A stretch of DNA of 64,000 nucleotides from contig UPXY01000006.1 in the NCBI GenBank assembly GCA_900538305.1, positions 11,440-75,439 of the forward strand, written 5' to 3'. The position numbers were made by a program, and so were the translations under genes. Shown one piece after another: positions 9,341-18,650 of the stretch. The notes below the pieces were generated by a model. The model did not search any database and had not been told where the DNA came from. It saw nothing but the letters and a program-made list of their open reading frames with translations. Numbering within the stretch: position 1 is the stretch's first letter; each line of letters begins with the position of its first letter. This DNA comes from an uncultured Collinsella sp. (GTDB lineage: Bacteria > Actinomycetota > Coriobacteriia > Coriobacteriales > Coriobacteriaceae).

Positions 9341-10333
9341 TTAAGCATGGTCGACCTCGTCCGCATCCAACATTGCCTCGATCTCATCGATGAGGGCAAT
9401 GAATTCCTTGAAAGCGGAGCACCTCACCACACGGCCGCGCCACATCGCGGCATGCGGCAGACCCTTGAGGTACCACGTCGCGTACGTACGTGCACGCGCC
9501 ATTGCGCGCGGGATGAGCTCATGCGTGAGCGCAAGGTGGTCGCGAAGCGCATCGAGCCGCTCACGAGCGGTGCGTACCGGAACCTCACGCCCATCGTTCA
9601 GCAGGTGCTCGGCATCTTCGAAAATCCAGGGGTTTCCGTAGGAGCCGCGCGCGATGAAGACCCCGCTCGCCGCGGTCTCGCGAAGCATCTGCACCGCGGC
9701 CTCGGCAGAGAACACATCGCCCGACCCGATCACCGGCACGGAAACCGCTCGGGCGACATCGTCGATCACCGACCAATCAGCCTCACCGGTATAGAGCTGC
9801 TTCGCGCTCCTGCCGTGCACCGCGATGGCGGAAGCGCCCGCCTCCTCGAGCATCTCGGCGAACACGGGGGCAACGACCTCGCCGGTACGGAAGCCCGAGC
9901 GGATCTTCACCGTCACAGGTACATGGGCATGCGAGACCGCCGCTCGAACGATGTCGCGCGCAAGCAGCGGCGCCTCCATGAGCGCCGATCCCTCGCCCTT
10001 GGTGATAACCTTGCGGGCAGGACAAGCCATGTTGATGTCTATGAGCGAGAGCTTCTCGCCCACGCGCTCCTCGACCGCTTCGACGGCCTCGGCGAACTGC
10101 TCGGGCTTGCTGCCAAAGAGCTGAACTGCGATATTCGGCTCCTCATCCGCAGGCAGCACGAGCTCCCAGGTCTGCTCGCTTGCATAGTGAAGCCCGGCAA
10201 CGCTCACCATTTCGCTATACGCGAGCGGCGCGCCGTGCCGGCGCATCTGGATACGGTAGGCGGCATCGGAAACACCTGCCATGGGCGCCATGAGGAACGG
10301 ATGTTCCCCGAGATATGTTGTAACGTCGTTCAT
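9341..10333 (-). CDS. dusB: tRNA-dihydrouridine synthase (DusB-like)
   Basis: FMN-dependent TIM-barrel enzyme reducing uridines in tRNA D-loops to dihydrouridine. The 330-residue product has MAPMAGVSD near the N terminus, the catalytic cysteine C104 in NMACPARKV and the FMN-site motif GSGDVFS. The ATG at 10333 (MNDVTTYLGEHP) is chosen; the frame is open to 10372 but that part crosses a palindromic repeat (10352-10374). DusB versus another Dus subfamily is inferred from overall similarity. Confidence 0.9.
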   Translation of the reverse strand: MNDVTTYLGEHPFLMAPMAGVSDAAYRIQMRRHGAPLAYSEMVSVAGLHYASEQTWELVLPADEEPNIAVQLFGSKPEQFAEAVEAVEERVGEKLSLIDINMACPARKVITKGEGSALMEAPLLARDIVRAAVSHAHVPVTVKIRSGFRTGEVVAPVFAEMLEEAGASAIAVHGRSAKQLYTGEADWSVIDDVARAVSVPVIGSGDVFSAEAAVQMLRETAASGVFIARGSYGNPWIFEDAEHLLNDGREVPVRTARERLDALRDHLALTHELIPRAMARARTYATWYLKGLPHAAMWRGRVVRCSAFKEFIALIDEIEAMLDADEVDHA

Positions 10334-10351
10334 CGATCGGCACGCATCCTG

Positions 10352-10374
10352 CCATTGGGGACAGTCCCCCATGG
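10352..10374. repeat. GGGGACAGTCCCC-core palindrome
   Basis: Imperfect palindrome: left arm CCATTGGGGAC, right arm GTCCCCCATGG, one mismatch. A second half-copy, ATTGGGGACAGG, follows at 10381. It lies in the 71-nt gap between lepA and dusB. Other palindromes with the same GGGACnGTCCC-type core occur at 52469 and 55963. Confidence 0.75.
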
Positions 10375-10404
10375 CGAGACATTGGGGACAGGCTTATCGG
10401 GAGG

Positions 10405-12210
10405 TTAGTCCTCGACCTTCAAGATAGCAAGGAAGGCTTCCTGGGGCACCTCGACCGAACCGATGGCCTTCATGCGCTTCTTGCCCTCTTTCTGCTTCTC
10501 CAAGAGCTTGCGCTTGCGGGAGATGTCGCCGCCATAGCATTTGGCGAGCACGTCCTTGCGCACGGCCTTCACCGTGGAGCGCGCGATGATCTTGTTGCCG
10601 ATCGCGCCCTGGATGGGCACCTCGAACTGCTGGCGCGGGATGATCTCTTTGAGCTTGTCGCAGAGCCCGCGCGCAAGCGGATAAGCCTTGTCCTTGTGCA
10701 CGATAAAGCTGAGCGCGTCGACCTCATCACCCGAGAGCAGAATGTCGAGCTTCACAAGCTCGCTCGCCCGGTAATCGGCAAACTCGTAATCGAGCGAGGC
10801 ATACCCCTTCGTGCGACTCTTGAGCTGGTCGAAGAAGTCGAGGATGAGCTCGGCGAGCGGGATGTCGAAACGCATCTCCACCGACTTCTGAGAGAGATGG
10901 ATCATATCGGTCATGATGCCACGATGCTCGATGCCGAGCTGCATCACCGCACCCGTGTACTCGGGCGGCACGATGACCTTCGCTTTGAGATAGGGCTCCT
11001 CGATGTGGTCGATACGGGTCACATCTGGTAGATCTTGAGGGCTGCGTACCTCGAGCATAGTGCCGTCCGTCTTATAAACGTGGTAGTCGACGCTCGGGCT
11101 CGTTGCGATGAGGTCGAGGTCGAATTCGCGTTCAAGACGCTCCTTCACCACCTCCATATGCAGCAGGCCGAGGAAGCCGACACGGAAGCCGAAGCCAAGC
11201 GCGACGGAAGTCTCGGGCGTCCAGATGAGCGACGGGTCGTTCACATGGAGCTTCTCGAGCGCGTCGCGCAGATTCTCATAGTCCTTGTTATCGATGGGAA
11301 AGATGCCGGTATAGACCATGGGCTTCGCCTCGCGGTACCCAGGCAGGGGCTCGGCGCAGGGGCGGTCGCGATACGTAAGGGTTTCGCCCACATGAACCGC
11401 TTCGGGGTCTTTGAGTCCGGTGACGACGAATCCGACCTCGCCCACGGTGAGGGCTTCGACGGGCGTCTCGGCGGGTCGCTTTACGCCGACGCCGTCGACG
11501 AGGAAGCTGTGCCCCGTCTGCATCATGGTGAGCTGCATGCCGGCGCAGATTTCGCCGTCGAAGATGCGCACCGTGGCGACGACACCGCGATACTCGTCGA
11601 AATACGAGTCGAGAATGAGCGCTTTGAGCGGCGCCTCAGCGTCTCCTTCGGGCGCTGAGACCAAAAAGACGATCGCCTCGAGCAGGTCGTGGATGCCCTC
11701 GCCCGTCTTGCCGGAAACGCACACGGCATCGTCGGCGGGAATCGCGAGTTCGTCCTCGATCTCGAGCTTGACCTCGTCCGGGTGCGCGGAGGGAAGGTCG
11801 ATCTTGTTGATCGCGGGCACGATGTCGAGGTTCGCGTTCATGGCGAGGTTAGCGTTCGAAACGGTCTGAGCCTCCACCCCCTGCGTGGCATCGACCACGA
11901 GCACCGCGCCCTCGCACGCAGCGAGCGAGCGCGACACCTCATAGGTGAAGTCGACGTGACCGGGTGTATCGATAAGGTTGAACTGGTAGGTCTCTCCATC
12001 GTCGGCCGTGTACATGACGCGCACGGCATTCGACTTGATCGTGATGCCGCGCTCGCGCTCGATGTCCATGGTATCGAGCAGCTGCGAGGCCATGTCGCGC
12101 TCCTCGACCGTATTCGTGAGCTCGAGGATGCGGTCAGAGATCGTCGATTTACCGTGGTCGATATGAGCCACGATGGAAAAGTTTCTGATGTGTGAGGTGT
12201 TGGTGTTCAT
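10405..12210 (-). CDS. lepA: Elongation factor 4 (LepA)
   Basis: Ribosome-associated translational GTPase acting on stalled or initiating ribosomes. The 601-residue product has the P-loop AHIDHGKST (15-23), GHVDFTYEVSRSL, NKIDL and the LepA-specific C-terminal domain (AIGNKIIARSTVKAVRKDV). It is a typical full length. There is no Shine-Dalgarno sequence before the ATG at 12210; instead a -10 hexamer lies 7 nt upstream, suggesting leaderless initiation. Confidence 0.97.
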   Translation of the reverse strand: MNTNTSHIRNFSIVAHIDHGKSTISDRILELTNTVEERDMASQLLDTMDIERERGITIKSNAVRVMYTADDGETYQFNLIDTPGHVDFTYEVSRSLAACEGAVLVVDATQGVEAQTVSNANLAMNANLDIVPAINKIDLPSAHPDEVKLEIEDELAIPADDAVCVSGKTGEGIHDLLEAIVFLVSAPEGDAEAPLKALILDSYFDEYRGVVATVRIFDGEICAGMQLTMMQTGHSFLVDGVGVKRPAETPVEALTVGEVGFVVTGLKDPEAVHVGETLTYRDRPCAEPLPGYREAKPMVYTGIFPIDNKDYENLRDALEKLHVNDPSLIWTPETSVALGFGFRVGFLGLLHMEVVKERLEREFDLDLIATSPSVDYHVYKTDGTMLEVRSPQDLPDVTRIDHIEEPYLKAKVIVPPEYTGAVMQLGIEHRGIMTDMIHLSQKSVEMRFDIPLAELILDFFDQLKSRTKGYASLDYEFADYRASELVKLDILLSGDEVDALSFIVHKDKAYPLARGLCDKLKEIIPRQQFEVPIQGAIGNKIIARSTVKAVRKDVLAKCYGGDISRKRKLLEKQKEGKKRMKAIGSVEVPQEAFLAILKVED

Positions 12211-12217
12211 GGGGGTT

Positions 12218-12223
12218 ATTGTA
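12218..12223 (-). promoter_or_regulatory. -10 element of a likely leaderless lepA promoter
   Basis: TACAAT on the minus strand ends 7 nt before the lepA ATG, the usual distance from a -10 box to a transcription start. The intervening AACCCCC has no ribosome-binding sequence. No good -35 is visible. Confidence 0.45.
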
Positions 12224-12256
12224 CTTGATTAGACGGGATGATGCGAGGGACCTTGG

Positions 12257-12381
12257 GTGCTCGGAGCTGGTTGCGGGCTTTCCTCACGCGAGTTCCGCAC
12301 GAACAGGAGGCGCCAGTGGCGCCTCCGTCGTGAGCAGGACTGCCCGAGCGGTGAGGGAAGCCCACGACCAGCCCCGAGCGC
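12257..12381. repeat. Long imperfect inverted repeat with inner hairpin
   Basis: Two ~30-nt arms (12257-12286 and 12351-12381) are reverse complements apart from a handful of positions, several of them G-U compatible. Between them is a perfect 9-bp hairpin (12306-12314 with 12318-12326, GGAGGCGCC/GGCGCCTCC) extended by CACGA/TCGTG. It lies between the rpsT terminator and the lepA promoter. No open reading frame or known RNA family is recognised; it could be a miniature mobile palindrome or a structured RNA. Confidence 0.6.
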
Positions 12382-12445
12382 GTTCATGGTGCCGCACACA
12401 GCGCAAACAAAGGGGTGAAAGGATGTTGAGAGGGCGATACACCTG

Positions 12446-12484
12446 AAAAGCGGGGATCCTACCTGGCGATAGAATCCCCGCTTT
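12446..12484 (-). terminator. rpsT transcription terminator
   Basis: On the minus strand AAAGCGGGGATTC pairs with GGATCCCCGCTTTT around a ~13-nt loop, ending in T residues 26 nt after the rpsT stop. Confidence 0.8.
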
Positions 12485-12510
12485 GGGTAACGTGCTTGTA
12501 GAGGCTTGTG

Positions 12511-12774
12511 CTAGTTCAGGGTGTTCACGAGCTTCTGAACACCGGACTTGCGGTTGGAAGCCTGGTTCTTGTGGATGATGCCCTTGGCAGCAGCCTGATC
12601 GAGACGCTTGTAAGCGCGGCTGGCAGCGGCCTGCGCGGCCTGGGCGTCGCCCTGCTCAACAGCCTCATGAACGTGCTTGACGAGCGTCTTGAGCTCGGAG
12701 CGCACGGCGCGGTTGCGCACGCGGGCCTTCTCGGCGGTGCGGATACGCTTCTTCTGCGATTTGATGTTAGCCAC
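12511..12774 (-). CDS. rpsT: 30S ribosomal protein S20
   Basis: Small basic ribosomal protein binding the 16S rRNA 5' domain. The 87-residue product starts with VANIKSQKKRIRTAEKARVR-type sequence (translated with Met at GTG 12774), has AYKRLDQAAAKGIIHKNQA and normal length. AAAGGA lies 9 nt before the GTG. It is followed by its own terminator. Confidence 0.97.
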   Translation of the reverse strand: MANIKSQKKRIRTAEKARVRNRAVRSELKTLVKHVHEAVEQGDAQAAQAAASRAYKRLDQAAAKGIIHKNQASNRKSGVQKLVNTLN

Positions 12775-12942
12775 TTGCAGAGTTCCTTTCGAATTTCCTA
12801 GATATCGTCGCCATATGATCAGGCCTCTGAGACACGATTGAGGTCACAAGCAGGTAGTGTACCACGATGGCGCAGGTAGGTGAAGTGGTGATGCTGTGAA
12901 ATTATACGGTGCCGGGCGTTGTCGTCCATACGCGGAAGGGTG

Positions 12943-13917
12943 CTAAGGAACGCGTGACGATCTTTGTGCGATGGAGACGAACCACGTGGTGAATGCGATC
13001 TCGGAATCCCTCGAACCCTTGAGCGCGCATTCCGTCTCGACAGCGCTACGCAGGGCATCCACAAGTTCGCCCATCGAAAACAGGCGCGACCACCGTACAT
13101 GGTTTTTCACCTGCCAATCTTTCACGCCGAGCGTCGAGGCGAGCTCGCGCGCCTGGCCGCGTTCGTCGAGCGCCTTCGCGACGATGAGCTCGCGTACACG
13201 CGTGAGCAGAAGCGAGAGGAGGCGGACTTCGCTCTTAGGCGGCAACAGGCGATAGAGCTCGAGCGCGCGAGCGACATCGCGGGCACTCACCGCATCAAGA
13301 AAATCCCACGGTTTAATCTCTGCCGTGCGAACGACATAGCGTTCAACGTCTGCAAGCTCGATGCTGGACGATCCAGTCATGGCGGCAAGCTTTTTAAGCT
13401 GGGTATCGAGCATGCGTGTGGACTCGCCCGCGCGCGCGACGAGCTCCTCGGCGGCCGCGCTCGAAATGGAGACGCCATGCCTGCTCGCCATGCCCTGGAC
13501 GTATGCCGGGAGCTCCCAGCGCTTCTTCGCCGAACAGTCGATAACCGCCTTGGCGTCGATCTTCGCTACGGCCTTGTAGAGCCGCGTGTTCCTCGCGAGG
13601 GCGTCGGCAACGATGAGACACACGGTGTCGGGTGACGGAGCCGCAAGATAGGAAACGAGCGCTTCGCTCATCGCCTTCACAAGGTGATCGCAGCTTCGTA
13701 AGATCACGAGCCTGAAGTCCGAACCCATGGGAAACGTGCAGAGCGAAGCGATGATCTCGTCCGGCTCCTGCGGTTTGGTCATGTCGCGGTCGTCGAGGTT
13801 GAAGGTCGCCATACCGCTCGCTTCGAGGCGCGACACCAGGCGGTCTATCGCGGCATCGCGTTTCACCTCGTCAGGACCGACGAGGAGATATGCTGGCAGC
13901 AGCTTAGCAGATGCCAT
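12943..13917 (-). CDS. holA: DNA polymerase III subunit delta
   Basis: Clamp-loader delta subunit, which opens the beta sliding clamp. The 324-residue product starts MASAKLLPAYLLVGPDEVKRD and contains DLDDRDM-like and LVILRSCDHL stretches typical of HolA, and the C-terminal helical collar domain. ATG at 13917 with AAAGGAG upstream. It lies 60 nt after comEC; comEA-comEC-holA-rpsT is a common Gram-positive order. Confidence 0.92.
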   Translation of the reverse strand: MASAKLLPAYLLVGPDEVKRDAAIDRLVSRLEASGMATFNLDDRDMTKPQEPDEIIASLCTFPMGSDFRLVILRSCDHLVKAMSEALVSYLAAPSPDTVCLIVADALARNTRLYKAVAKIDAKAVIDCSAKKRWELPAYVQGMASRHGVSISSAAAEELVARAGESTRMLDTQLKKLAAMTGSSSIELADVERYVVRTAEIKPWDFLDAVSARDVARALELYRLLPPKSEVRLLSLLLTRVRELIVAKALDERGQARELASTLGVKDWQVKNHVRWSRLFSMGELVDALRSAVETECALKGSRDSEIAFTTWFVSIAQRSSRVP

Positions 13918-13977
13918 GGTAGGCTCCTTTAGCGAATGAGGGGGCTCGGCCTGGGTCTCGGCTTCCCCACCACTCTA

Positions 13978-16428
13978 TCATGCTGCCCGGCCATACGAGA
14001 CCGAGATGCCCCCTTCCGCTGGCGAAACCCTCACATCGCCAACGTCCTTCGTGCAGACGGTCTGCGTCCCATGTTCTGCGAGCAGCTCGATACAGGCTTC
14101 AGCCGGGTGGCCGTAGCGATTGCCCTCCCCCGCGCTCGCCACGGCGAGGAGGGGGTCGAACATTTCGAGCACCTCGGCATCGACGGACTCGGCAGACCCG
14201 TGGTGCCCGAGTTTGAGTACATCCACCTCCCCCACCGCATACGCATATGCACGTTCCTCATCGACTTCGGTATCGCCTGTGAGCAGAACGTCCATAGAAA
14301 CGCCCGCGTCTTCATATGCAACGTCGAGCGCGATGGAATCCTCGTTGTCGAGACCGTCGACATCTGAACACGGCCATACCACGCGACAGCAAAACCTGCC
14401 CACGTTGATGCTGTCTCCCGCCAAAACGCATTCGACTCGGGGCAAATCGAGCGAGGTAACACTCTGCGGCGCGTTCACGGCAGCGCCTTCGGCGACGACG
14501 ATTCGCTCCACTCCTACCGTATCGAGCACCGCATCGAGACCACCGCAATGGTCGCTGTCCCAATGCGTGATGACAACGGCGTCGAGGTGGCTCACGTTGT
14601 TTCTCGCAAGCGCCGTTGCGACTTCATCGTCGACGCCCGCATCGACGAGCACAGCGCTCGATCCGTCCCTGATGAGGATCGAATCCGCCTGGCCAACATC
14701 TAATATGATGACCTCGGGAGGTGCGAGATAGCGCCAACGAACATGTTGACCGAATGCGATGAGCGCGCAAGCACCGAGAGCGCACGCGAAATGCGTGCCC
14801 CGTATGCGCATCCAGCCGATATATACGACAGCGGCAAGCCCATAGAGGAAGGTGGCCCCACCGATACCCAACACCATCGCAATAGACGCGTGAGGCACCG
14901 CAGCGAGTGCAGACGCACAGAAGATGGAGACGCGTGCCAAAGCGAACGCCGGGATGAACGCTACAGAGAGCCACGGTGCGAGCATGCAGGCCAAAGCTGC
15001 CACAAGACCGGCAATAAGAAGTGCCGACATAACCGGCCCTAGCACGACGTTAGCCACGGGAGCGATAAGCGAGCAGGTGCCGAACACGGGAACGGTGATG
15101 GGAAGCGTCGCCCACTGCGCGCAGAGCGTGAGCGCAAGAGCCTCCGCAAGCATTCGCGGCATATGCAACCGGCGCAGACGGAACGTAACGTAGCCACCGA
15201 ACACCTGAATGAAAAGAACGCTCGCCGCGGAAAGCTGAAATCCAAGATCGAACGCGATGCCTGCATCTGCCACGACGAGTACGAGCACGCTCACGGCAAG
15301 GGCGGATAGGCCATGCGACCTCCTTTCGCCAAGCCCTGCGAGCATGGAGCAAGCCACCATGATGAAGGAACGAACAGCCGAGGCGGCGCCTCCCGTGAAG
15401 AGCACGTAGGCACCCATGACCGTTGTCAGCAGCGCGAACCTGAGCAAGCGCTTCAAGCCGATGGACTTGACGGAAGTCTCCACGAGCGCCACCACAAGGG
15501 CAAGATGACTCCCTGAAACAGCGATGAGATGCGATGTCCCCGTTTGCGCGAACATATCGGACGCCAGTGACGCGTTGAGTTCTGTCGTGCGCCCACATAC
15601 GATCCCCGCAAGGAGCGCGCGATCATCCCCTTGCGCTGAGTCGATCGCCGCAAGCACACGGTCGCGCGCCGCGTCGACGGGCGTCTGCACCCGCGACTGC
15701 TCAACGATGGATACGACGCGAACGCTCGCGACCTCGCCGCCCACATATGATGAGCGACCCCAGGAATCTGCCGCAAGCGCTTCAACCCTGCCCACGCATG
15801 AGATGTTCGCACCTGTGGGAAGCTCCTCATCACAGGAGAGTTCAACCGTCCCTGCGCGCGCACCATCGAGGTATGCATGGGCTTGATGCCGATACGCCCA
15901 CGAAGATGCCTGCGCGTCTCCGACGATGCGAAACTCGAAGCTGCTTGCGGGCTTCGTCAGCAGCTTCGCAGCCGATGCGCTCCTGCTCAAGCAACCGGCA
16001 GCACCCGCGAGCGCCCCGATGATGCAGCCGATGCCGACCCAGCCGAGAAGGCGAAACCGTCGCGCACGCCCTGAGTCGTCGGATAGAACAGGCAGCGCGC
16101 ATAGCCTCGCCATGAAAGATGGTAAAGAACCGTCCAGGGCGCCTGCATGATCAGCAGTCTCACGATCCTGCCGGCGGGAAAGACACCGCAACTGCGCCAC
16201 CATGAGCAAGACGATCCCCAGCAACGAGCACACAGCGACACGCAAGACCATCGAGGGTGCATCGTCCAAAGAGGAAGCTGCGTCGTTCGCCCAGGTGCGC
16301 ACATAGTCTTGCCACCCACGCTCCATAACCGCCGCAGCGCACGCGAGCGCACTCGCCGCAGCCCCCAAGGCTGGTGGGATATACGGCCGCGGTGGCGCTT
16401 CGAGCTCGCAACTTCCCCTCATATGCAA
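13978..16428 (-). CDS. comEC: DNA uptake channel ComEC/Rec2
   Basis: Inner-membrane channel for uptake of single-stranded DNA during transformation. The 816-residue product has two or three N-terminal membrane segments, an OB-like domain (about 165-240), a competence domain with many helices (GTSHLIAVSGSHLALV, FDLGFQLSAASV) and a fused C-terminal metallo-beta-lactamase domain with THWDSDHCGG and KLGHHGS. The start overlaps comEA by 10 nt; a second ATG at 16422 is possible. Full length, no truncation seen. Confidence 0.93.
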   Translation of the reverse strand: MHMRGSCELEAPPRPYIPPALGAAASALACAAAVMERGWQDYVRTWANDAASSLDDAPSMVLRVAVCSLLGIVLLMVAQLRCLSRRQDRETADHAGALDGSLPSFMARLCALPVLSDDSGRARRFRLLGWVGIGCIIGALAGAAGCLSRSASAAKLLTKPASSFEFRIVGDAQASSWAYRHQAHAYLDGARAGTVELSCDEELPTGANISCVGRVEALAADSWGRSSYVGGEVASVRVVSIVEQSRVQTPVDAARDRVLAAIDSAQGDDRALLAGIVCGRTTELNASLASDMFAQTGTSHLIAVSGSHLALVVALVETSVKSIGLKRLLRFALLTTVMGAYVLFTGGAASAVRSFIMVACSMLAGLGERRSHGLSALAVSVLVLVVADAGIAFDLGFQLSAASVLFIQVFGGYVTFRLRRLHMPRMLAEALALTLCAQWATLPITVPVFGTCSLIAPVANVVLGPVMSALLIAGLVAALACMLAPWLSVAFIPAFALARVSIFCASALAAVPHASIAMVLGIGGATFLYGLAAVVYIGWMRIRGTHFACALGACALIAFGQHVRWRYLAPPEVIILDVGQADSILIRDGSSAVLVDAGVDDEVATALARNNVSHLDAVVITHWDSDHCGGLDAVLDTVGVERIVVAEGAAVNAPQSVTSLDLPRVECVLAGDSINVGRFCCRVVWPCSDVDGLDNEDSIALDVAYEDAGVSMDVLLTGDTEVDEERAYAYAVGEVDVLKLGHHGSAESVDAEVLEMFDPLLAVASAGEGNRYGHPAEACIELLAEHGTQTVCTKDVGDVRVSPAEGGISVSYGRAA

Positions 16429-17135
16429 ATCGAGCCCTTCAGCTTCTCATATTTCTTCTCCCCGATCCCCGATACGCGCATGATATCTTCCACCGATGCG
16501 AAAGGACCGTTCGCCTCGCGGTCATCGATGATCGCTTGCGCCGTTGCAGGTCCTACCCCGGGAAGGGCGTCGAGCTCCTCGAGCGTCGCAGTGTTGATGT
16601 TCACGAGCGCCGTTGCCACCTGTCCGGCTTCCTGTGTGCTCGAATCAACTAATGCCCCGGACGCATCGATTTCGCCCTCCTTGGGTACGTAGACTTTCTG
16701 ACCATCCTGGAGAAGCTGCGCCTGGTTCAATGTGGTGCAGTCCGCATCGGTTGCGAGACCCCCCGCCGCCTCTATGGCATCGGCGACGCGTGAGCCAGCG
16801 TCGAGTTCGACCACACCGGGTTCGATCACGGCGCCACCCACATCTACCACAACAGTTTCAATCTCATCGCCTTCGACACCCGCATCGGCACCCGCCTCTT
16901 CACGCTCTACGCTCGCGTCATCGCCTTCGACTTCCGTGTGTTGCGTCTCACTCGTCGCTGCGCGCTCGATGAGGACGGGTTCCCGAGCGGCACCGATAAC
17001 GCCGAGCGAGAATGCGGCCGCAACACCGAGCAACGTGCATGCGAGTGCTATGCGCGCGCCCGTTCCCGCCTTGGAGACCCCTCGGATTCGTCGTGCAACG
17101 CGCGCGACACCGTGTTCACGTTGAAGCTGAGCCAT
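16419..17135 (-). CDS. comEA: Competence protein ComEA (SLBB + helix-hairpin-helix)
   Basis: Membrane-anchored DNA receptor that hands DNA to ComEC. The 238-residue product has one N-terminal membrane segment (about 29-50), an acidic linker rich in Glu and Asp (about 65-92), an SLBB domain (VVVDVGGAVIEPGV) and C-terminal HhH motifs (LVNINTATLEELDALPGVG). The ATG at 17135 has AGGGG 9 nt upstream. Overlaps comEC, so the two are translationally coupled. Confidence 0.93.
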   Translation of the reverse strand: MAQLQREHGVARVARRIRGVSKAGTGARIALACTLLGVAAAFSLGVIGAAREPVLIERAATSETQHTEVEGDDASVEREEAGADAGVEGDEIETVVVDVGGAVIEPGVVELDAGSRVADAIEAAGGLATDADCTTLNQAQLLQDGQKVYVPKEGEIDASGALVDSSTQEAGQVATALVNINTATLEELDALPGVGPATAQAIIDDREANGPFASVEDIMRVSGIGEKKYEKLKGSICI

Positions 17136-17349
17136 GATGCATCACCCCTTGGCTGCATCATCCTCTGAATCGGTGTCCCCGGCGCGGAAATTCTCAGATT
17201 GTCGCCCGTGACCTTGCAGAAAGCTTGTCATAATCTGCCCTGGACGGCCCGCAACGGCGAGCCAGCGCGCCAATAGAACAGCACGTCGCTCAAAAGGGCT
17301 GGTAGACAGCTTAAGATATACTGCTTCGACGCGCACAATGACCAGCATG
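17136..17349. other. Non-coding spacer upstream of comEA
   Basis: A 214-nt gap between comEA and the thiI terminator. A 68-codon frame is open here but lacks a ribosome-binding site and any recognisable similarity. No clear promoter is seen. Confidence 0.5.
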
Positions 17350-17396
17350 AAAAAACGCCCGGCGCATCAGAGGCATAAGCCGATGCGCCGGGCGTT
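17350..17396 (-). terminator. thiI operon terminator
   Basis: Perfect 16-bp stem on the minus strand (GAACGCCCGGCGCATC paired with GATGCGCCGGGCGTTT) and a run of T residues, 19 nt after the thiI stop. It ends the mihF-gmk-rpoZ-thiI operon. Confidence 0.92.
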
Positions 17397-17414
17397 CAAA
17401 GAACCGTCGACGCG

Positions 17415-18647
17415 CTACCGAGCACGCGGTGCGAGCTCATCGTGGCGCTCGCGAACAGGGCGTCCCGGGCGATACGAGGAACTCGGGAAATCGACGTACT
17501 CAACGTTTTGGACGAGCTCCTCGATCATCGCATCGTGATCGAAGGCGTCCCATGCCTCCCGGACCGCATCCAAGCGTGCGTGCGTCTCGGGCGCGCGCGG
17601 CATGAAGAGCGTGCAGCAGTCGGGAGCCGTCTCGCACGAGATGTCGTATGTGCCGATCTCATGAGCGCGCTCGATGATCTCTTGCTTGTCCGAACCGATG
17701 AGTGGCCGCAAGACCGGCAGCGTCACCATCTCGTTCACCGCCGCGATGTTCTCGAGCGTCTGGGAGGCCACCTGACCGAGCGACTCACCCGTCACGATCG
17801 CCTTCGCACCCTCGAGGCGCGCGATACGCTCCGCCACGGAATACATCACCCGACGGTACATGATCACGCGCAGGCTTGTGGGGCAAGCGAGCGCGATCTG
17901 CCGCTGCGCCTCACCGAACGGCACGACATACATGCGGCCGATCTGAATGGCGGGAGCAAAGGCGCGGATGATGTCCTGGCAGAGATATTCACTCGTATCG
18001 GCCGTCTGAGGGCGACCAGAGAAGTGCACCGGCACGCAAACGGCACCGCGCCGTGCGATGAGCCAGGTGGCGACGGGCGAATCGATACCGGAGGAAAGCA
18101 ACGTCACCACTTTGCCGGCGCTGCCGACGGGAAGCCCGCCCACACCGCGCTCCGACCTGGCGTACACGTACACGCTCCCCTGGACCACGAGCACGTGCAC
18201 CGTGGCGTCCGGCGCTTTCATCTGGACGCGCTTTTCGGGATATGCCTCACAGAGCACTTCGCCTACCTGCGCATTCAGCTCGAGCGAGCCAAGCGGATAA
18301 TCGGTGTTCGACCGCTTCGCAGCGACCTTGAAGCTCTCGAACTCCCCCACCTCGCCAAGCGCGCGAATCGCCGCCCGACAATACTCCTTAGGGTCGCGGT
18401 TCGTGTGGAACGCAAGCGATACGCGCGCCACGCCGGGCACGCGTCGGATGATGGGAAACGCACGCTCCGCATCTCCAGGCTCGGAAAACGTCACGAGAAT
18501 ATGCCCAGAGATGCGCGCACACGTCGCAACGGAAAAGGCGGCACAGGCCGCCTTGATGGTATCGATGAGAATGTGCTCGAAATGCGCACGGTTCTTACCC
18601 TTGAGGCCGACCTCATGATAATGAACCAGGCAAACGCGACTCGCCAT
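17415..18647 (-). CDS. thiI: tRNA 4-thiouridine synthase ThiI
   Basis: Adenylates U8 of tRNA for sulfur insertion and can also supply sulfur for thiamine thiazole. The 410-residue product has the ferredoxin-like and THUMP domains (HYHEVGLKGKNR near residue 10, about 1-170) and the PP-loop LLSSGIDSPVATWL. It has no C-terminal rhodanese domain, as in many Gram-positives. It starts 3 nt after the rpoZ stop. Confidence 0.93.
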   Translation of the reverse strand: MASRVCLVHYHEVGLKGKNRAHFEHILIDTIKAACAAFSVATCARISGHILVTFSEPGDAERAFPIIRRVPGVARVSLAFHTNRDPKEYCRAAIRALGEVGEFESFKVAAKRSNTDYPLGSLELNAQVGEVLCEAYPEKRVQMKAPDATVHVLVVQGSVYVYARSERGVGGLPVGSAGKVVTLLSSGIDSPVATWLIARRGAVCVPVHFSGRPQTADTSEYLCQDIIRAFAPAIQIGRMYVVPFGEAQRQIALACPTSLRVIMYRRVMYSVAERIARLEGAKAIVTGESLGQVASQTLENIAAVNEMVTLPVLRPLIGSDKQEIIERAHEIGTYDISCETAPDCCTLFMPRAPETHARLDAVREAWDAFDHDAMIEELVQNVEYVDFPSSSYRPGRPVRERHDELAPRAR

Positions 18648-18650
18648 GCG

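Noticed and set aside
17142..17348. 68-codon minus-strand frame between comEA and thiI
   Set aside because: No ribosome-binding site, no similarity, unusual composition. It is treated as spacer.
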